49,847 nt of DNA from assembly GCA_002309255.1 (NCBI GenBank), contig DBXI01000037.1, forward strand, positions 1-49,847, read 5' to 3'. The DNA comes from Bacteroidales bacterium UBA1216 (GTDB lineage: Bacteria > Bacteroidota > Bacteroidia > Bacteroidales > Paludibacteraceae). Below are positions 28,806 through 36,034 of the stretch, piece after piece. Positions within the stretch are counted from its first letter, which is position 1. Each line of letters starts with the position of its first letter. The notes under the pieces are model-generated. The model was not told where the DNA came from and made no database searches. It saw only the letters and a program-made list of their open reading frames with translations. The position numbers and the translations under genes were made by a program.

Positions 28806-30728
28806 ATGAGGAAGTTTTTTTCAATACTTGTCTTATTGACCGCAGCGCTAACCGCGGCAGCCGACAACGTCGAGTTTCGCGCACAGGCACCCGCGCAGGT
28901 CATCGTCGGCAGGCCCTTCCAGTTCACCTACACGGTCAACCAGCGTGCCAAGGACCTTCGGGCACCCGAGTTCACGGGCTTTGACTACATTGCCGGTCCC
29001 TATACCTCGCAATCGTCATCCACCTCGTTCGTCAACGGTCGTCGTTCATCCACGTTCACCATGACCTTCACCTACACGCTCATGGCGCAGAAGGAAGGTT
29101 CGTTCAGTATCCCGCCTGCCACTATCAATGTCGGCGGCGAGCATTACACGTCCAATGGTGTCAAGATTACCGTTCTGCCCGAGGACCAGCCACAATCCAA
29201 CAGCGGCAGCGGTCAAACCTCTAACAGCGGAGCGGCCCAACAGCAAGGCGGCCAGACCGCGCAGCGCACAAGCACCGGCCCAGAGCAGGGCAACATCTTC
29301 GTCCGCACCCTCGTCAGCAAGACCAAGGTATATGAGCAGGAGGCTGTCCTCCTATCCTACAAGGTCTATGTCGCCGGCGTCGACCTCAAGCAGTTCACCA
29401 ACAACACCTCCCTGCCCGACTTCACCTCGTTCCTGCAGCAGAAGATTGACCTCAACGATGTGCAGCTTGAGCTTGAGAACTACAACGGCCGCAACTATCA
29501 GACCGCTACTATCTATTCCACACTCTTGTATCCGCAGAAGTCCGGCGACATAACTATCGACCCGGCATCGTTCGAGGCGGTGCTGCTCGTGCCCAACCAG
29601 GCGCGCTCACGCTCCATCTTCGACGACTTCTTCAACTCTTACACCACCGCCACCCGCACGCTGCGTGCCCCGGGAGCAACCATCCACGTCACGCCGCTGC
29701 CTGCAGGCAAACCTGCCTCCTATGCCGGCGGTGTAGGCAAGTTCACCATGGACGCCAAGCTCTCGTCCACCGATGTCAAGGCCAACGAGGCGATCACCCT
29801 CACGCTTACCATCCGTGGCGCGGGAAACATGAAGCTGCTCAAGACGCCTGCCGTCGATTGGCCCGAGGGCTTTGAGCAGTACGACCCCAAGGTAACCAAC
29901 AACTTCAAGACCTCCACCGCCGGCATGTCCGGCACGCGCACCATCGAGTATCTGGCTATCCCGCGTGCCGCAGGCGATTACGTGTTGCCGCCGGTGCAGT
30001 TCGGCTATTTCGATACCGAGAAAGGTCAGTACCAGGAGCTCTCCACTCCCGAATATACGCTGCACATAGCCCGCGGAGCAGGTGACGCGTCAACCGCAGC
30101 CGGCACCCCGTCATCCGTCTCCTATGTCAACAAGGAGGATATTCGCGAACTCGGTTCGGATATCCGCTATATCTCCGCAGCCCGCTTCACTCCCGTAACC
30201 GGTACCCCGTCACCCTTGGCACGTATCTCGTTCGGCTCATGGCAAATGTGGCTACTCTATGCCGGTCCGCTCGCTATCGCCTTGCTCCTGTTTGCTATCT
30301 TCCGCAAGCGCATCCGCGAGAACGCCGACATCATCGGTGTCCGCAAGCGCCAGGCGAACTCCGTCGCCCGCAAACGCCTGAAGAAAGCCAAGAGCCTGCT
30401 TTCGCAGCTCGACAATCCGTCAGCGAAGCGGTCTGTCAGCGGTAGCGGTCTGTCTTCTATCAGCGAAGCGTTCTTCGAGGAGATCGAGCGCGCCTCCCTG
30501 CAGTACCTGAGCGACCGTCTGTCTATCCCGACAGCCGACCTCAACAAGGACACCATCACCTCTACCCTCCGCGCCAAGTCCGTGCCCGAGGACCTCATCG
30601 ACCGCACCAACCGTGTGCTCTCCGATGCTGCCTTTGCCCGTTACGCTCCCGCCATGGGTATCACCCCGTCTGACCTCTACCGCCAGACCGAACAACTCAT
30701 CAACGACCTGGAGGACTGCAAGTTGTAG
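28806..30728 (+). CDS. batD: BatD oxygen-tolerance protein
   Basis: A 640-residue exported, membrane-anchored protein of the BatD (oxygen tolerance) family. ATG 28806 gives the signal peptide MRKFFSILVLLTAALTAAA; an upstream in-frame TTG is not needed. The periplasmic part has repeated beta domains (VIVGRPFQFTYTVNQRAKDL, then FTYTLMAQKEGSFSIPPATI, TLVSKTKVYEQEAVLLSYKVY), typical of the family. A membrane helix lies near 478-500 (WQMWLLYAGPLAIALLLFAI), followed by a basic cytoplasmic tail. The low-complexity SAKRSVSGSGLSS in the tail is encoded by AGCGGT/AGCGAAGCG words and may be another spacer-like insertion. Expected partner of BatA, BatB and the TPR proteins. Confidence 0.94.
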   Translation: MRKFFSILVLLTAALTAAADNVEFRAQAPAQVIVGRPFQFTYTVNQRAKDLRAPEFTGFDYIAGPYTSQSSSTSFVNGRRSSTFTMTFTYTLMAQKEGSFSIPPATINVGGEHYTSNGVKITVLPEDQPQSNSGSGQTSNSGAAQQQGGQTAQRTSTGPEQGNIFVRTLVSKTKVYEQEAVLLSYKVYVAGVDLKQFTNNTSLPDFTSFLQQKIDLNDVQLELENYNGRNYQTATIYSTLLYPQKSGDITIDPASFEAVLLVPNQARSRSIFDDFFNSYTTATRTLRAPGATIHVTPLPAGKPASYAGGVGKFTMDAKLSSTDVKANEAITLTLTIRGAGNMKLLKTPAVDWPEGFEQYDPKVTNNFKTSTAGMSGTRTIEYLAIPRAAGDYVLPPVQFGYFDTEKGQYQELSTPEYTLHIARGAGDASTAAGTPSSVSYVNKEDIRELGSDIRYISAARFTPVTGTPSPLARISFGSWQMWLLYAGPLAIALLLFAIFRKRIRENADIIGVRKRQANSVARKRLKKAKSLLSQLDNPSAKRSVSGSGLSSISEAFFEEIERASLQYLSDRLSIPTADLNKDTITSTLRAKSVPEDLIDRTNRVLSDAAFARYAPAMGITPSDLYRQTEQLINDLEDCKL

Positions 30729-30757
30729 TAGAAATAATAACAAAAACATACAAAACC

Positions 30758-30881
30758 CCTCAACAGTTTGGTAGCACGGTGTGCTGATGTGTGATTGTCC
30801 ACGCGCTGCTACTTGTAAACAAGTTTACAGCACCAGCCCTTGTACCATCCCACACTCCTACGGAGCACCAAACTATTGAGG
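30758..30881 (+). ncRNA. Structured motif A, copy 2
   Basis: Nearly the same as 25093-25216. Helix 1 (CCTCAACAGTTTGGT with ACCAAACTATTGAGG) and the hairpins TGTAAAC-AA-GTTTACA and CTCC-TAC-GGAG are retained. Helix 2 is weaker (CACCAGCCC in place of CATCAGCAC), so not every change is compensated. It begins 29 bp after batD, and motif B copy 2 follows without a gene between. Confidence 0.6.
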
Positions 30882-30894
30882 AAATAAACATAAA

Positions 30895-31079
30895 AAACAA
30901 TGTTGACCATCGAAAATGTTTTTTAGGTATATGTCCGATGTTGGCTGTTACCTCGAAGAGGTGTGGCTTAGGACGCTAACGTGCTCGCCAAGCTCGCTTG
31001 AGCGAGGATGTTAGAGGCATAAGACAAAGGTCCGTCAGGACAACAGACAACAGCGGGGTTTATTTAGGTTTTTGTTTAA
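30895..31079 (+). ncRNA. Structured motif B, copy 2
   Basis: Very close to copy 1 at 16393-16580. Helix 1 pairs CGATGTTGGCTGTT (30936-30949) with AACAGACAACAGCG near 31042-31055; local hairpins are CCTC-GAA-GAGG (30951-30961) and GTCC-GTCA-GGAC (31030-31041). Copy 1 has TCCC-ATA-GGGG in the first hairpin, a compensated change. It lies directly before batE. Confidence 0.65.
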
Positions 31080-31087
31080 TATTAACC

Positions 31088-31132
31088 CATCGAATTTTTT
31101 GGATAATTGTTGGTAATTTTTGACTAAAAGAT
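31088..31132 (+). promoter_or_regulatory. Conserved pre-start block before batE
   Basis: CATCGAATTTTTTGGATAAT, TGTTGGTAATTTTTGAC, TAAAAGAT ends 7 bases before the batE start and is almost the same as the block before batB. Confidence 0.45.
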
Positions 31133-31139
31133 AGTTCTT

Positions 31140-31904
31140 ATGAAAAGACTCGTTAGTATATATTTTGCGCTACTGATTGCCGCAGCTACCTTCGCCCAAT
31201 CCCCCACCGCCCTTTGGGACGAAGCCAACCAGGCCTACTCCGAGGCTCGCTACGCCGATGCCGTCACCCTCTACCAGACCGTCATCGCCGATGCGCCTGT
31301 TCTCACCCGCGCCTATGCACCGGTCTATTACAACCTCGGCAACGCCCACTTCAAGCAGGGCGAGCTCTCCCAGGCTATCCTTGCCTACGAACGCTGCCTC
31401 AGGCTCAACCCGACGGACAAGAACGCCAAGTACAACCTCCGTTTCGCCCAGACGCAGATCATCGACAATATTGCCGACACCCAGGTCTTCTTCCTCCGCG
31501 AGTGGCTGACCACGGTGCGCAACCTCCTGCCCGTCGGCACTTGGATGTGGTCAAGCATCTGCCTGTTCACACTGATGCTTGTCTGCCTGCTCTTGTTCGC
31601 TTTCTCACGGTCTATTGGTTTGAGGAAAGCTGGGTTCTATGTCAGCATCATCTGCCTCATCTGCTCGGCTGTAGCGTTTGCCAATGCCGCCTCGCTGCAC
31701 CACCGCGACTCGGTCCGTGCCGAGGCAGTCATCACCCGTGGCATCGTCAACGCCAAGGCCTCGCCCGACCGTTCGGGCACCGAGCTCTTCACCCTCCACG
31801 AGGGCACGAAGGTCACCATCCACGAGACCCTCGGCGGCTACGCCAACATCGAGGTCGGCAACTACAACGGCTGGATACCCCTCACCACCCTCGAACGCAT
31901 TTAG
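31140..31904 (+). CDS. batE: BatE, TPR and SH3-domain protein
   Basis: A 254-residue exported membrane protein and last member of the Bat operon. After a signal peptide (MKRLVSIYFALLIAAATFAQ) come TPR units (ALWDEANQAYSEARYADAVTLY, YYNLGNAHFKQGELSQAILAYERCLRLNP), two membrane helices near 137-155 and 165-183, and a C-terminal SH3b-like domain (GIVNAKASPDRSGTELFTLHEGTKV, GYANIEVGNYNGWIPL). This order is the known BatE pattern. It is separated from batD by the 411-bp A+B block, so it could be expressed independently. Confidence 0.93.
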   Translation: MKRLVSIYFALLIAAATFAQSPTALWDEANQAYSEARYADAVTLYQTVIADAPVLTRAYAPVYYNLGNAHFKQGELSQAILAYERCLRLNPTDKNAKYNLRFAQTQIIDNIADTQVFFLREWLTTVRNLLPVGTWMWSSICLFTLMLVCLLLFAFSRSIGLRKAGFYVSIICLICSAVAFANAASLHHRDSVRAEAVITRGIVNAKASPDRSGTELFTLHEGTKVTIHETLGGYANIEVGNYNGWIPLTTLERI

Positions 31905-31964
31905 CCCGCCCTTCGCCAATCGGTTCATTGCAGCCTTGTGGTAGGATACCTGTCTTCCTTCCCA

Positions 31965-32008
31965 TGGGGTCCCCAAAGGGCGCTAACGTAGTGCACACGG
32001 TGGGGAGA
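31965..32008. repeat. Palindromic spacer module D, copy 2
   Basis: Read in reverse, TTCTCCCC, GTGCACTACGTTAGCGC, CTTTGGGGACCCC matches the window start (2-43). The long stem of copy 1 is reduced here. It lies 60 bp after batE. The adjoining 32010-32100 has GCTGCACGGCAGC and CAGTAAATTTACTG palindromes. Confidence 0.6.
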
Positions 32009-32127
32009 AGCTGAGGCATGTGTCGCCTTTATGCTGCACGGCAGCATCTTATGCGACAACATTGCCGAACGCGATTTCCCTTTCAGCAGTAAATTTACTG
32101 CTGTAATCCGCGTTCCGCTTCATACAG

Positions 32128-32319
32128 ATACAAAAAATCCGTAAGATCCGTACTCGAACAAAAAAATCCGCACTCATTGCAGTGGCCATCTGTGCTCTGC
32201 AGAGCTGCAACGTGACGCGGACGATCACCACCACGAGCAGTAGCATCCAGAAAGGGTATACGACGGTGATCATTCAGACTAAGACGATCGAATCGTACGA
32301 TGCGACGAAAAGGCTGTGA
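32128..32319 (+). pseudogene. Small lipoprotein gene lacking a start codon
   Basis: A frame reads KKSALIAVAICALQSCNVTR, then TITTTSSSIQKGYTTVIIQT, KTIESYDATKRL and stop at 32317-32319. A hydrophobic stretch followed by LQSC is a lipoprotein signal (lipobox), and short proteins of this kind with repeated Thr and a KTIESYDA end are, as I recall, common in Bacteroidales. No ATG, GTG or TTG precedes it in frame before the stop at 32104, and neither other frame offers one through the A7 run at 32160-32166. It is therefore broken, or it starts at a rare codon such as ATA 32128. The last codons are duplicated at 1966-2002 behind the AraC gene. Confidence 0.55.
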
Positions 32320-32376
32320 ATGCTGCGCCATTAATTGCGCTACGCGCGTTTATAGTGGCTATGCCACGTTTATAAC

Positions 32377-32407
32377 AAAAAAAGTGCATGGTTTTGCACT
32401 TTTTTTG
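32377..32407 (+). terminator. Terminator of the lipoprotein locus
   Basis: AAAAAAAGTGCA pairs with TGCACTTTTTTT around a 6-nt loop: a 12-bp perfect stem with built-in U tract, about 58 bases after the lipoprotein stop. The A-rich side could also serve the opposite strand. Confidence 0.8.
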
Positions 32408-32415
32408 TGTTTAAA

Positions 32416-32447
32416 TTTGGAAATGTGGATTTTTTTTTGTATCTTTG
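32416..32447 (+). promoter_or_regulatory. murC promoter
   Basis: TTTG at 32416-32419, exactly 20 nt, TATCTTTG at 32440-32447. The start would lie near 32454, giving a leader of about 15 nt before ATG 32469. Confidence 0.8.
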
Positions 32448-32468
32448 TAGGCTAAATTGTGCGAAAGG

Positions 32469-33926
32469 ATGAGTGCGGACAAAAAAGATATATTTTTCTT
32501 GGGCATCGGCGGCATAGGTATGAGCGCTTTGGCTCGCTATTATCGTCATGAAGGCTACCATGTGGCAGGTTATGACCGTACGCCATCTGATCTGACGCGT
32601 ACGCTGGAGCAAGAAGGGATAACGGTGTTCTATGAAGATGATCCCACATTGATTCCGTTTGCAGCAGATGGACTGGAGGTGGTTTGGACACCGGCAGTTC
32701 CGCGTGATACGATGCTCTATCAGTACCTGGAGGCACATGGTGCACAGATCAAGAAACGCGCCGAGGCGCTGGGAAAGATCACCTCACTGAAAAAAGCGCT
32801 ATGTGTGGCGGGAACTCACGGCAAGACAACGACGAGCACGATGCTGGCTCACCTCATTAAGACCGCTGCGCTGAAAGAACAAAGACCGCAGCCCAACTTG
32901 GCTGCTGAAAGAGCAAAGACATACGATGGGGTAAATGCGTTCTTAGGCGGGATAAGCGAGAACTACAAAACGAACCTGCTGTTAGATAAGGAGAGCGATT
33001 ACGTGGTGGTTGAGGCGGACGAGTTCGACAGGAGCTTTCATCACCTGAGGCCATACATGAGCGTTGTGACGAGTGTTGATCCCGATCACCTGGATATATA
33101 CGGCACTTCGGAGGCTTATCAGGAGAGTTTTGAGCACTACTGCAACCTTGTGAGCGACACGCTGGTGCTTAAGTACGGATTGCAAGACCGCCTTCATCTG
33201 CAGACGAAGGCACGTATCCTCACCTACTCTGCCGAGGATAGCCGCGCGGACTATTATGCAGCGAATGTAGTGGTGAGTGAAGGGAGTATAGTCTTCGACC
33301 TACATCATCCGGGCGGAGTGATTGAAGGAGTGCATCTGGGTGTGCCAGTATGGGTGAACATAGAGAACAGCGTAGCTGCATCGGCGATAGCGCTGCAGTG
33401 CGGCGTGACGGATGAGCAGATACGTGCGGGTTTGGCAACGTTTGCAGGCGTGCACAGGCGGTTCAACATCCATGTGCAGACGCCCGAGATAGCCTATGTG
33501 GACGACTACGCCCACCATCCGCAGGAGATAGCGGCGTCGATCGAATCGGTGAGAAGACTCTACCCGAACAGGCATCTGATAGGTATCTTCCAGCCGCACT
33601 TGTACACGCGCACACGCGACTTCGCTGAGGGGTTTGCCGAGGTGCTGAGCACGCTGGATGAGGTGATCCTGCTGCCGATCTATCCTGCAAGAGAGTTGCC
33701 TATAGAGGGCGTGAGTTCGGAGATGCTGCTTGAGTTAGTAGAAAGAAAAAAGAACGCTTCGCTCAAAGACAAAAGCCAAATTAGTCGCACAGATGTATTG
33801 AGCAAAGATGAGCTGATAGCTCAGATAGGCGAGCGTTCGCGGAAAATGGCACCGGCAGTGGTGCTGACGATAGGCGCGGGAGACATTGATCGGTTAGTGC
33901 CGAAAATTACAGAAAGACTAAAGTGA
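32469..33926 (+). CDS. murC: UDP-N-acetylmuramate--L-alanine ligase
   Basis: Adds L-alanine to UDP-MurNAc, the first amino acid of the peptidoglycan stem peptide, in the cytoplasm. The 485 residues show GIGGIGMS (12-19), the ATP loop GTHGKTTT (115-122), EADEFDRSF, and YVDDYAHHPQEIAAS near 340. I start at ATG 32469, just behind the promoter; TTG 32457 is in frame but nearly at the transcription start. Two segments do not look like MurC: residues 131-151 (TAALKEQRPQPNLAAERAKT), encoded by two E hairpin modules at 32859-32920, and residues 425-441 (RKKNASLKDKSQI), encoded by a TTCGCTCAAAGACAAAAGCC module at 33741-33790. Both are in-frame and lie in positions where loops are expected. It overlaps ftsQ by four bases. 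Confidence 0.96.
   Translation: MSADKKDIFFLGIGGIGMSALARYYRHEGYHVAGYDRTPSDLTRTLEQEGITVFYEDDPTLIPFAADGLEVVWTPAVPRDTMLYQYLEAHGAQIKKRAEALGKITSLKKALCVAGTHGKTTTSTMLAHLIKTAALKEQRPQPNLAAERAKTYDGVNAFLGGISENYKTNLLLDKESDYVVVEADEFDRSFHHLRPYMSVVTSVDPDHLDIYGTSEAYQESFEHYCNLVSDTLVLKYGLQDRLHLQTKARILTYSAEDSRADYYAANVVVSEGSIVFDLHHPGGVIEGVHLGVPVWVNIENSVAASAIALQCGVTDEQIRAGLATFAGVHRRFNIHVQTPEIAYVDDYAHHPQEIAASIESVRRLYPNRHLIGIFQPHLYTRTRDFAEGFAEVLSTLDEVILLPIYPARELPIEGVSSEMLLELVERKKNASLKDKSQISRTDVLSKDELIAQIGERSRKMAPAVVLTIGAGDIDRLVPKITERLK
32859..32920 (+). repeat. Two E hairpin modules inside murC
   Basis: AAGACCGCTGCGCTGAAAGA and ACCGCAGCCC, loop, GGCTGCTGAAAGAGCAAAGAC. Nearly the same pair, in the opposite order, fills the ftsA-ftsZ gap at 35955-36016. 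Here they are translated. Confidence 0.85.
33741..33790 (+). repeat. Third spacer module inside murC
   Basis: GAAAGAAAAAAGAACGCTTC, GCTCAAAGACAAAAGCC, AAATTAGTC corresponds to the plus-strand spacer at 42911-42955 (GAAAGACCGTGCTTCGCACT, CAAAGACAAAAG, AAAGCCTAATCAGTC). Confidence 0.7.
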
Positions 33927-34666
33927 TAAACAAGCAGACGATAGTGCATGTAGTGATCGCGGCATTGCTGGTTGTGGCGGTTATAGCTGCTGGTGTGAGT
34001 TCATCGCGCCACGTAGGTGATCCAGTATGCGGCACGGCGCAGATCATCGTTAAAGACAGCACGGAACGTCAGTACGTTCATGCGGGCGAGCTGCAGCAGA
34101 TGCTCCACCAGGCGGGTTTGTGGCCAGTGGGGCGTACGCTATCGCAGATCTCGAGCCACGAGATAGAGCAGCACCTACTCACCCACCCTATGCTTCGCAG
34201 CGCGGAGTGCTACGAGTTGGCAAAAGGTGAGGTACGCATCGTGGTTAGGCAACGTCAGCCGATGATGCTTGTAAGAGGCGATGAGCACTACTACCTGGAT
34301 ACGGATCGGAAGATGATGCCCGTTCGTGCATCGGTGAACACGCCCGTGGTGGTGGTGAGCGGCAGGATAGGACGGCAGCAAGCGGAAGGAGAGATGTACG
34401 ACTTCGTGGAGTGGTTGCAGGACAACGATTTCTGGCGCGACAAGATCCGTTCCATCCGCGTGGTGACCCCAAAGATGATCGAGTTGACCGACGAGAGCGA
34501 CGGGCACAGCTACACGATCGTGCTCGGGCAACTGACCGGCGCAGAGAAACGCATGGATGAGCTGCAAGTACTGTACGAGAAGGGATTTGACAAGCTAAGG
34601 ACAGGATATCCGAAGTATAAACAGATAGATCTGCAATATAAAGGACAGATCGTGGGGAGGATGTGA
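33923..34666 (+). CDS. ftsQ: Cell-division protein FtsQ
   Basis: A 247-residue bitopic membrane protein of the divisome. It has a short cytoplasmic start, one membrane helix (about 7-25, VHVVIAALLVVAVIAAGV), a POTRA-like domain (about 38-110: VHAGELQQMLHQAGLWPVG and HPMLRSAECYELAKGEVRIV) and a beta-rich C-terminal region. GTG 33923 overlaps the murC stop (GTGA), giving translational coupling; the next gene in the row is ftsA, as usual in Bacteroidetes. Identification rests on context plus the POTRA pattern, since FtsQ is weakly conserved. Confidence 0.9.
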   Translation: MINKQTIVHVVIAALLVVAVIAAGVSSSRHVGDPVCGTAQIIVKDSTERQYVHAGELQQMLHQAGLWPVGRTLSQISSHEIEQHLLTHPMLRSAECYELAKGEVRIVVRQRQPMMLVRGDEHYYLDTDRKMMPVRASVNTPVVVVSGRIGRQQAEGEMYDFVEWLQDNDFWRDKIRSIRVVTPKMIELTDESDGHSYTIVLGQLTGAEKRMDELQVLYEKGFDKLRTGYPKYKQIDLQYKGQIVGRM

Positions 34667-34694
34667 TAATTGAAAGGTGAAAGTTGAAAGGAAT

Positions 34695-35951
34695 ATGATA
34701 CGCAAGACAGATTTACCCCAGCCTATTGTGGCGATGAACATCGGCAGTTCGTGCGTACGCGCGTTGGCCGCCGATTGGGACGATCGTCACAACACGTTCC
34801 ACATCTTAGGTTGCGAGACATCTAACCGTCATCAGAGTGTGGAGAAAGGCATCCCGACGAACTCGAGCGACGTGGGATTTGTGCTGAACGAGACGTGGAA
34901 GAAGCTGTGCAACCGCGTAGGTCGCGGCGATCTGACGAACATCTTCGTGTGCGTAGGTGGTCGTTCGCTTCAGTCGGTGCATGTTGAGGCTCATCGTGAG
35001 CAACGCAGGACGGAGATCAAACAGAAAATCCTGAACGAGATGCTCCGCGAGTGCTCGGAGAAGATCGAGGCACGTACTCCAGCAGCGGGTGTGCTGACCG
35101 TAGTGCCTGAGCGCTGGGAGGTGGATGAGCAGGAATATGACGAGATAGCACCGCACACGATAGGTCGCGACATAACTCTATACGCCACGGCGTTCGTGAT
35201 GCGCAAAGAGTACTGCACGAAGATGGATGATTCGATCAAGCGTGCGGGATTGGCAATCTATGACCGTGAGATCATCCCCGACGCTTGCGTGACAGCTCTG
35301 AGCACCGACGAGGAGCGCGAGCAAGGCTGTGCGATCATCGACATGGGTGCGCAGACAACAACGCTGACCATATACAAAGACAACCGTTTCCAACTGACGA
35401 AGGTCATCCCTCTGGGCGGTTATCATGTGACGCACGATATAGAAACGATTGGCACGACCCATGCAAGCGCAGAAAAGCTCAAATGCCGGTTTGGCACACT
35501 GAGTCTGAAGGCAGATATGGTGGACAAGAGCATCGGTAATATCCCCGCAGCGCGCGAGGGCGAAGCACCGCTGACAATCACCTACGGCAACCTAAGTTCG
35601 ATCATCGCCTGCCGCGTGAACGAGATAGTGATGCCTCTCATTGCCGAGGTGGAGAAGGCGGAAGGCGTGAAGATGATCTACCTGACAGGCGGCGCATCGA
35701 TGCTGAAAGGGCTGGTGCCTTTCCTGAGGAAGAAGACCACGATAGCTATTGATTACGGCTCGCACGCGCAATGGCTTGCGGCGGACACGGATGATGAGTA
35801 TTCCCAGCCGCTGTACGGTTCGCTGATCGGCACACTGCTGCTCGGACAAGTGTACAAGGAGGAACATCCGGACGAGGAACCGCAGCCTAAAACGTTTATG
35901 GGCAAGGTTAAGAAGGAGCTGACCGACCTGTTCGGCGGCGAAGACTTTTAA
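34695..35951 (+). CDS. ftsA: Cell-division protein FtsA
   Basis: An actin-like ATPase that anchors FtsZ to the membrane. In 418 residues: phosphate 1 region VAMNIGSSCVRAL, 1C domain (TAAGVL...VVPERWEVDE-type region with ITLYATAFVM), phosphate 2 CAIIDMGAQTTTLTIY, adenosine motif MIYLTGGASMLKGLVPFL, and an amphipathic C-terminus (GKVKKELTDLFGGEDF) for membrane binding. I use ATG 34695; the frame can be read back to a GTG at 34677 inside the TGAAAG-word spacer. Two E modules separate it from ftsZ. Confidence 0.96.
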   Translation: MIRKTDLPQPIVAMNIGSSCVRALAADWDDRHNTFHILGCETSNRHQSVEKGIPTNSSDVGFVLNETWKKLCNRVGRGDLTNIFVCVGGRSLQSVHVEAHREQRRTEIKQKILNEMLRECSEKIEARTPAAGVLTVVPERWEVDEQEYDEIAPHTIGRDITLYATAFVMRKEYCTKMDDSIKRAGLAIYDREIIPDACVTALSTDEEREQGCAIIDMGAQTTTLTIYKDNRFQLTKVIPLGGYHVTHDIETIGTTHASAEKLKCRFGTLSLKADMVDKSIGNIPAAREGEAPLTITYGNLSSIIACRVNEIVMPLIAEVEKAEGVKMIYLTGGASMLKGLVPFLRKKTTIAIDYGSHAQWLAADTDDEYSQPLYGSLIGTLLLGQVYKEEHPDEEPQPKTFMGKVKKELTDLFGGEDF

Positions 35952-36034
35952 TATAGACCGCAGCAGGCTGCTGAAAGAGAAAAGACCGCTGCGCTGAAAG
36001 AATAAAGACAACAAATGCGAAAAATACAATCGTT
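35952..36034 (+). repeat. E hairpin modules between ftsA and ftsZ
   Basis: GACCGCAGCAGGCTGCTGAAAG (given here as GACCGCAGCAGG plus CTGCTGAAAG) and GACCGCTGCGCTGAAAGAAT, joined by AGAAAA and followed by AAAGACAACAA. The ftsZ start is 18 bases further. The same two units are translated inside murC. Confidence 0.75.

Larger units (their letters stand above)
32283..32447 (+). repeat. Terminator-promoter cassette with lipoprotein tail, copy 2
   Basis: This is homologous to 1966-2129: lipoprotein tail, GTGGC-TAT-GCCAC hairpin (TGC centre in copy 1), terminator, and promoter before murC. The distance from gene tail to -7 box differs by one base only. Confidence 0.75.

Noticed and set aside
30791..30979. 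Small plus-strand frame across motifs A and B
   Set aside because: It follows the structured sequence, and the two motif A copies do not preserve it as coding.
31214..32014. Plus-strand frame of 266 codons
   Set aside because: Frame-shifted shadow of batE, rich in Pro, Arg and His as expected for a wrong frame.
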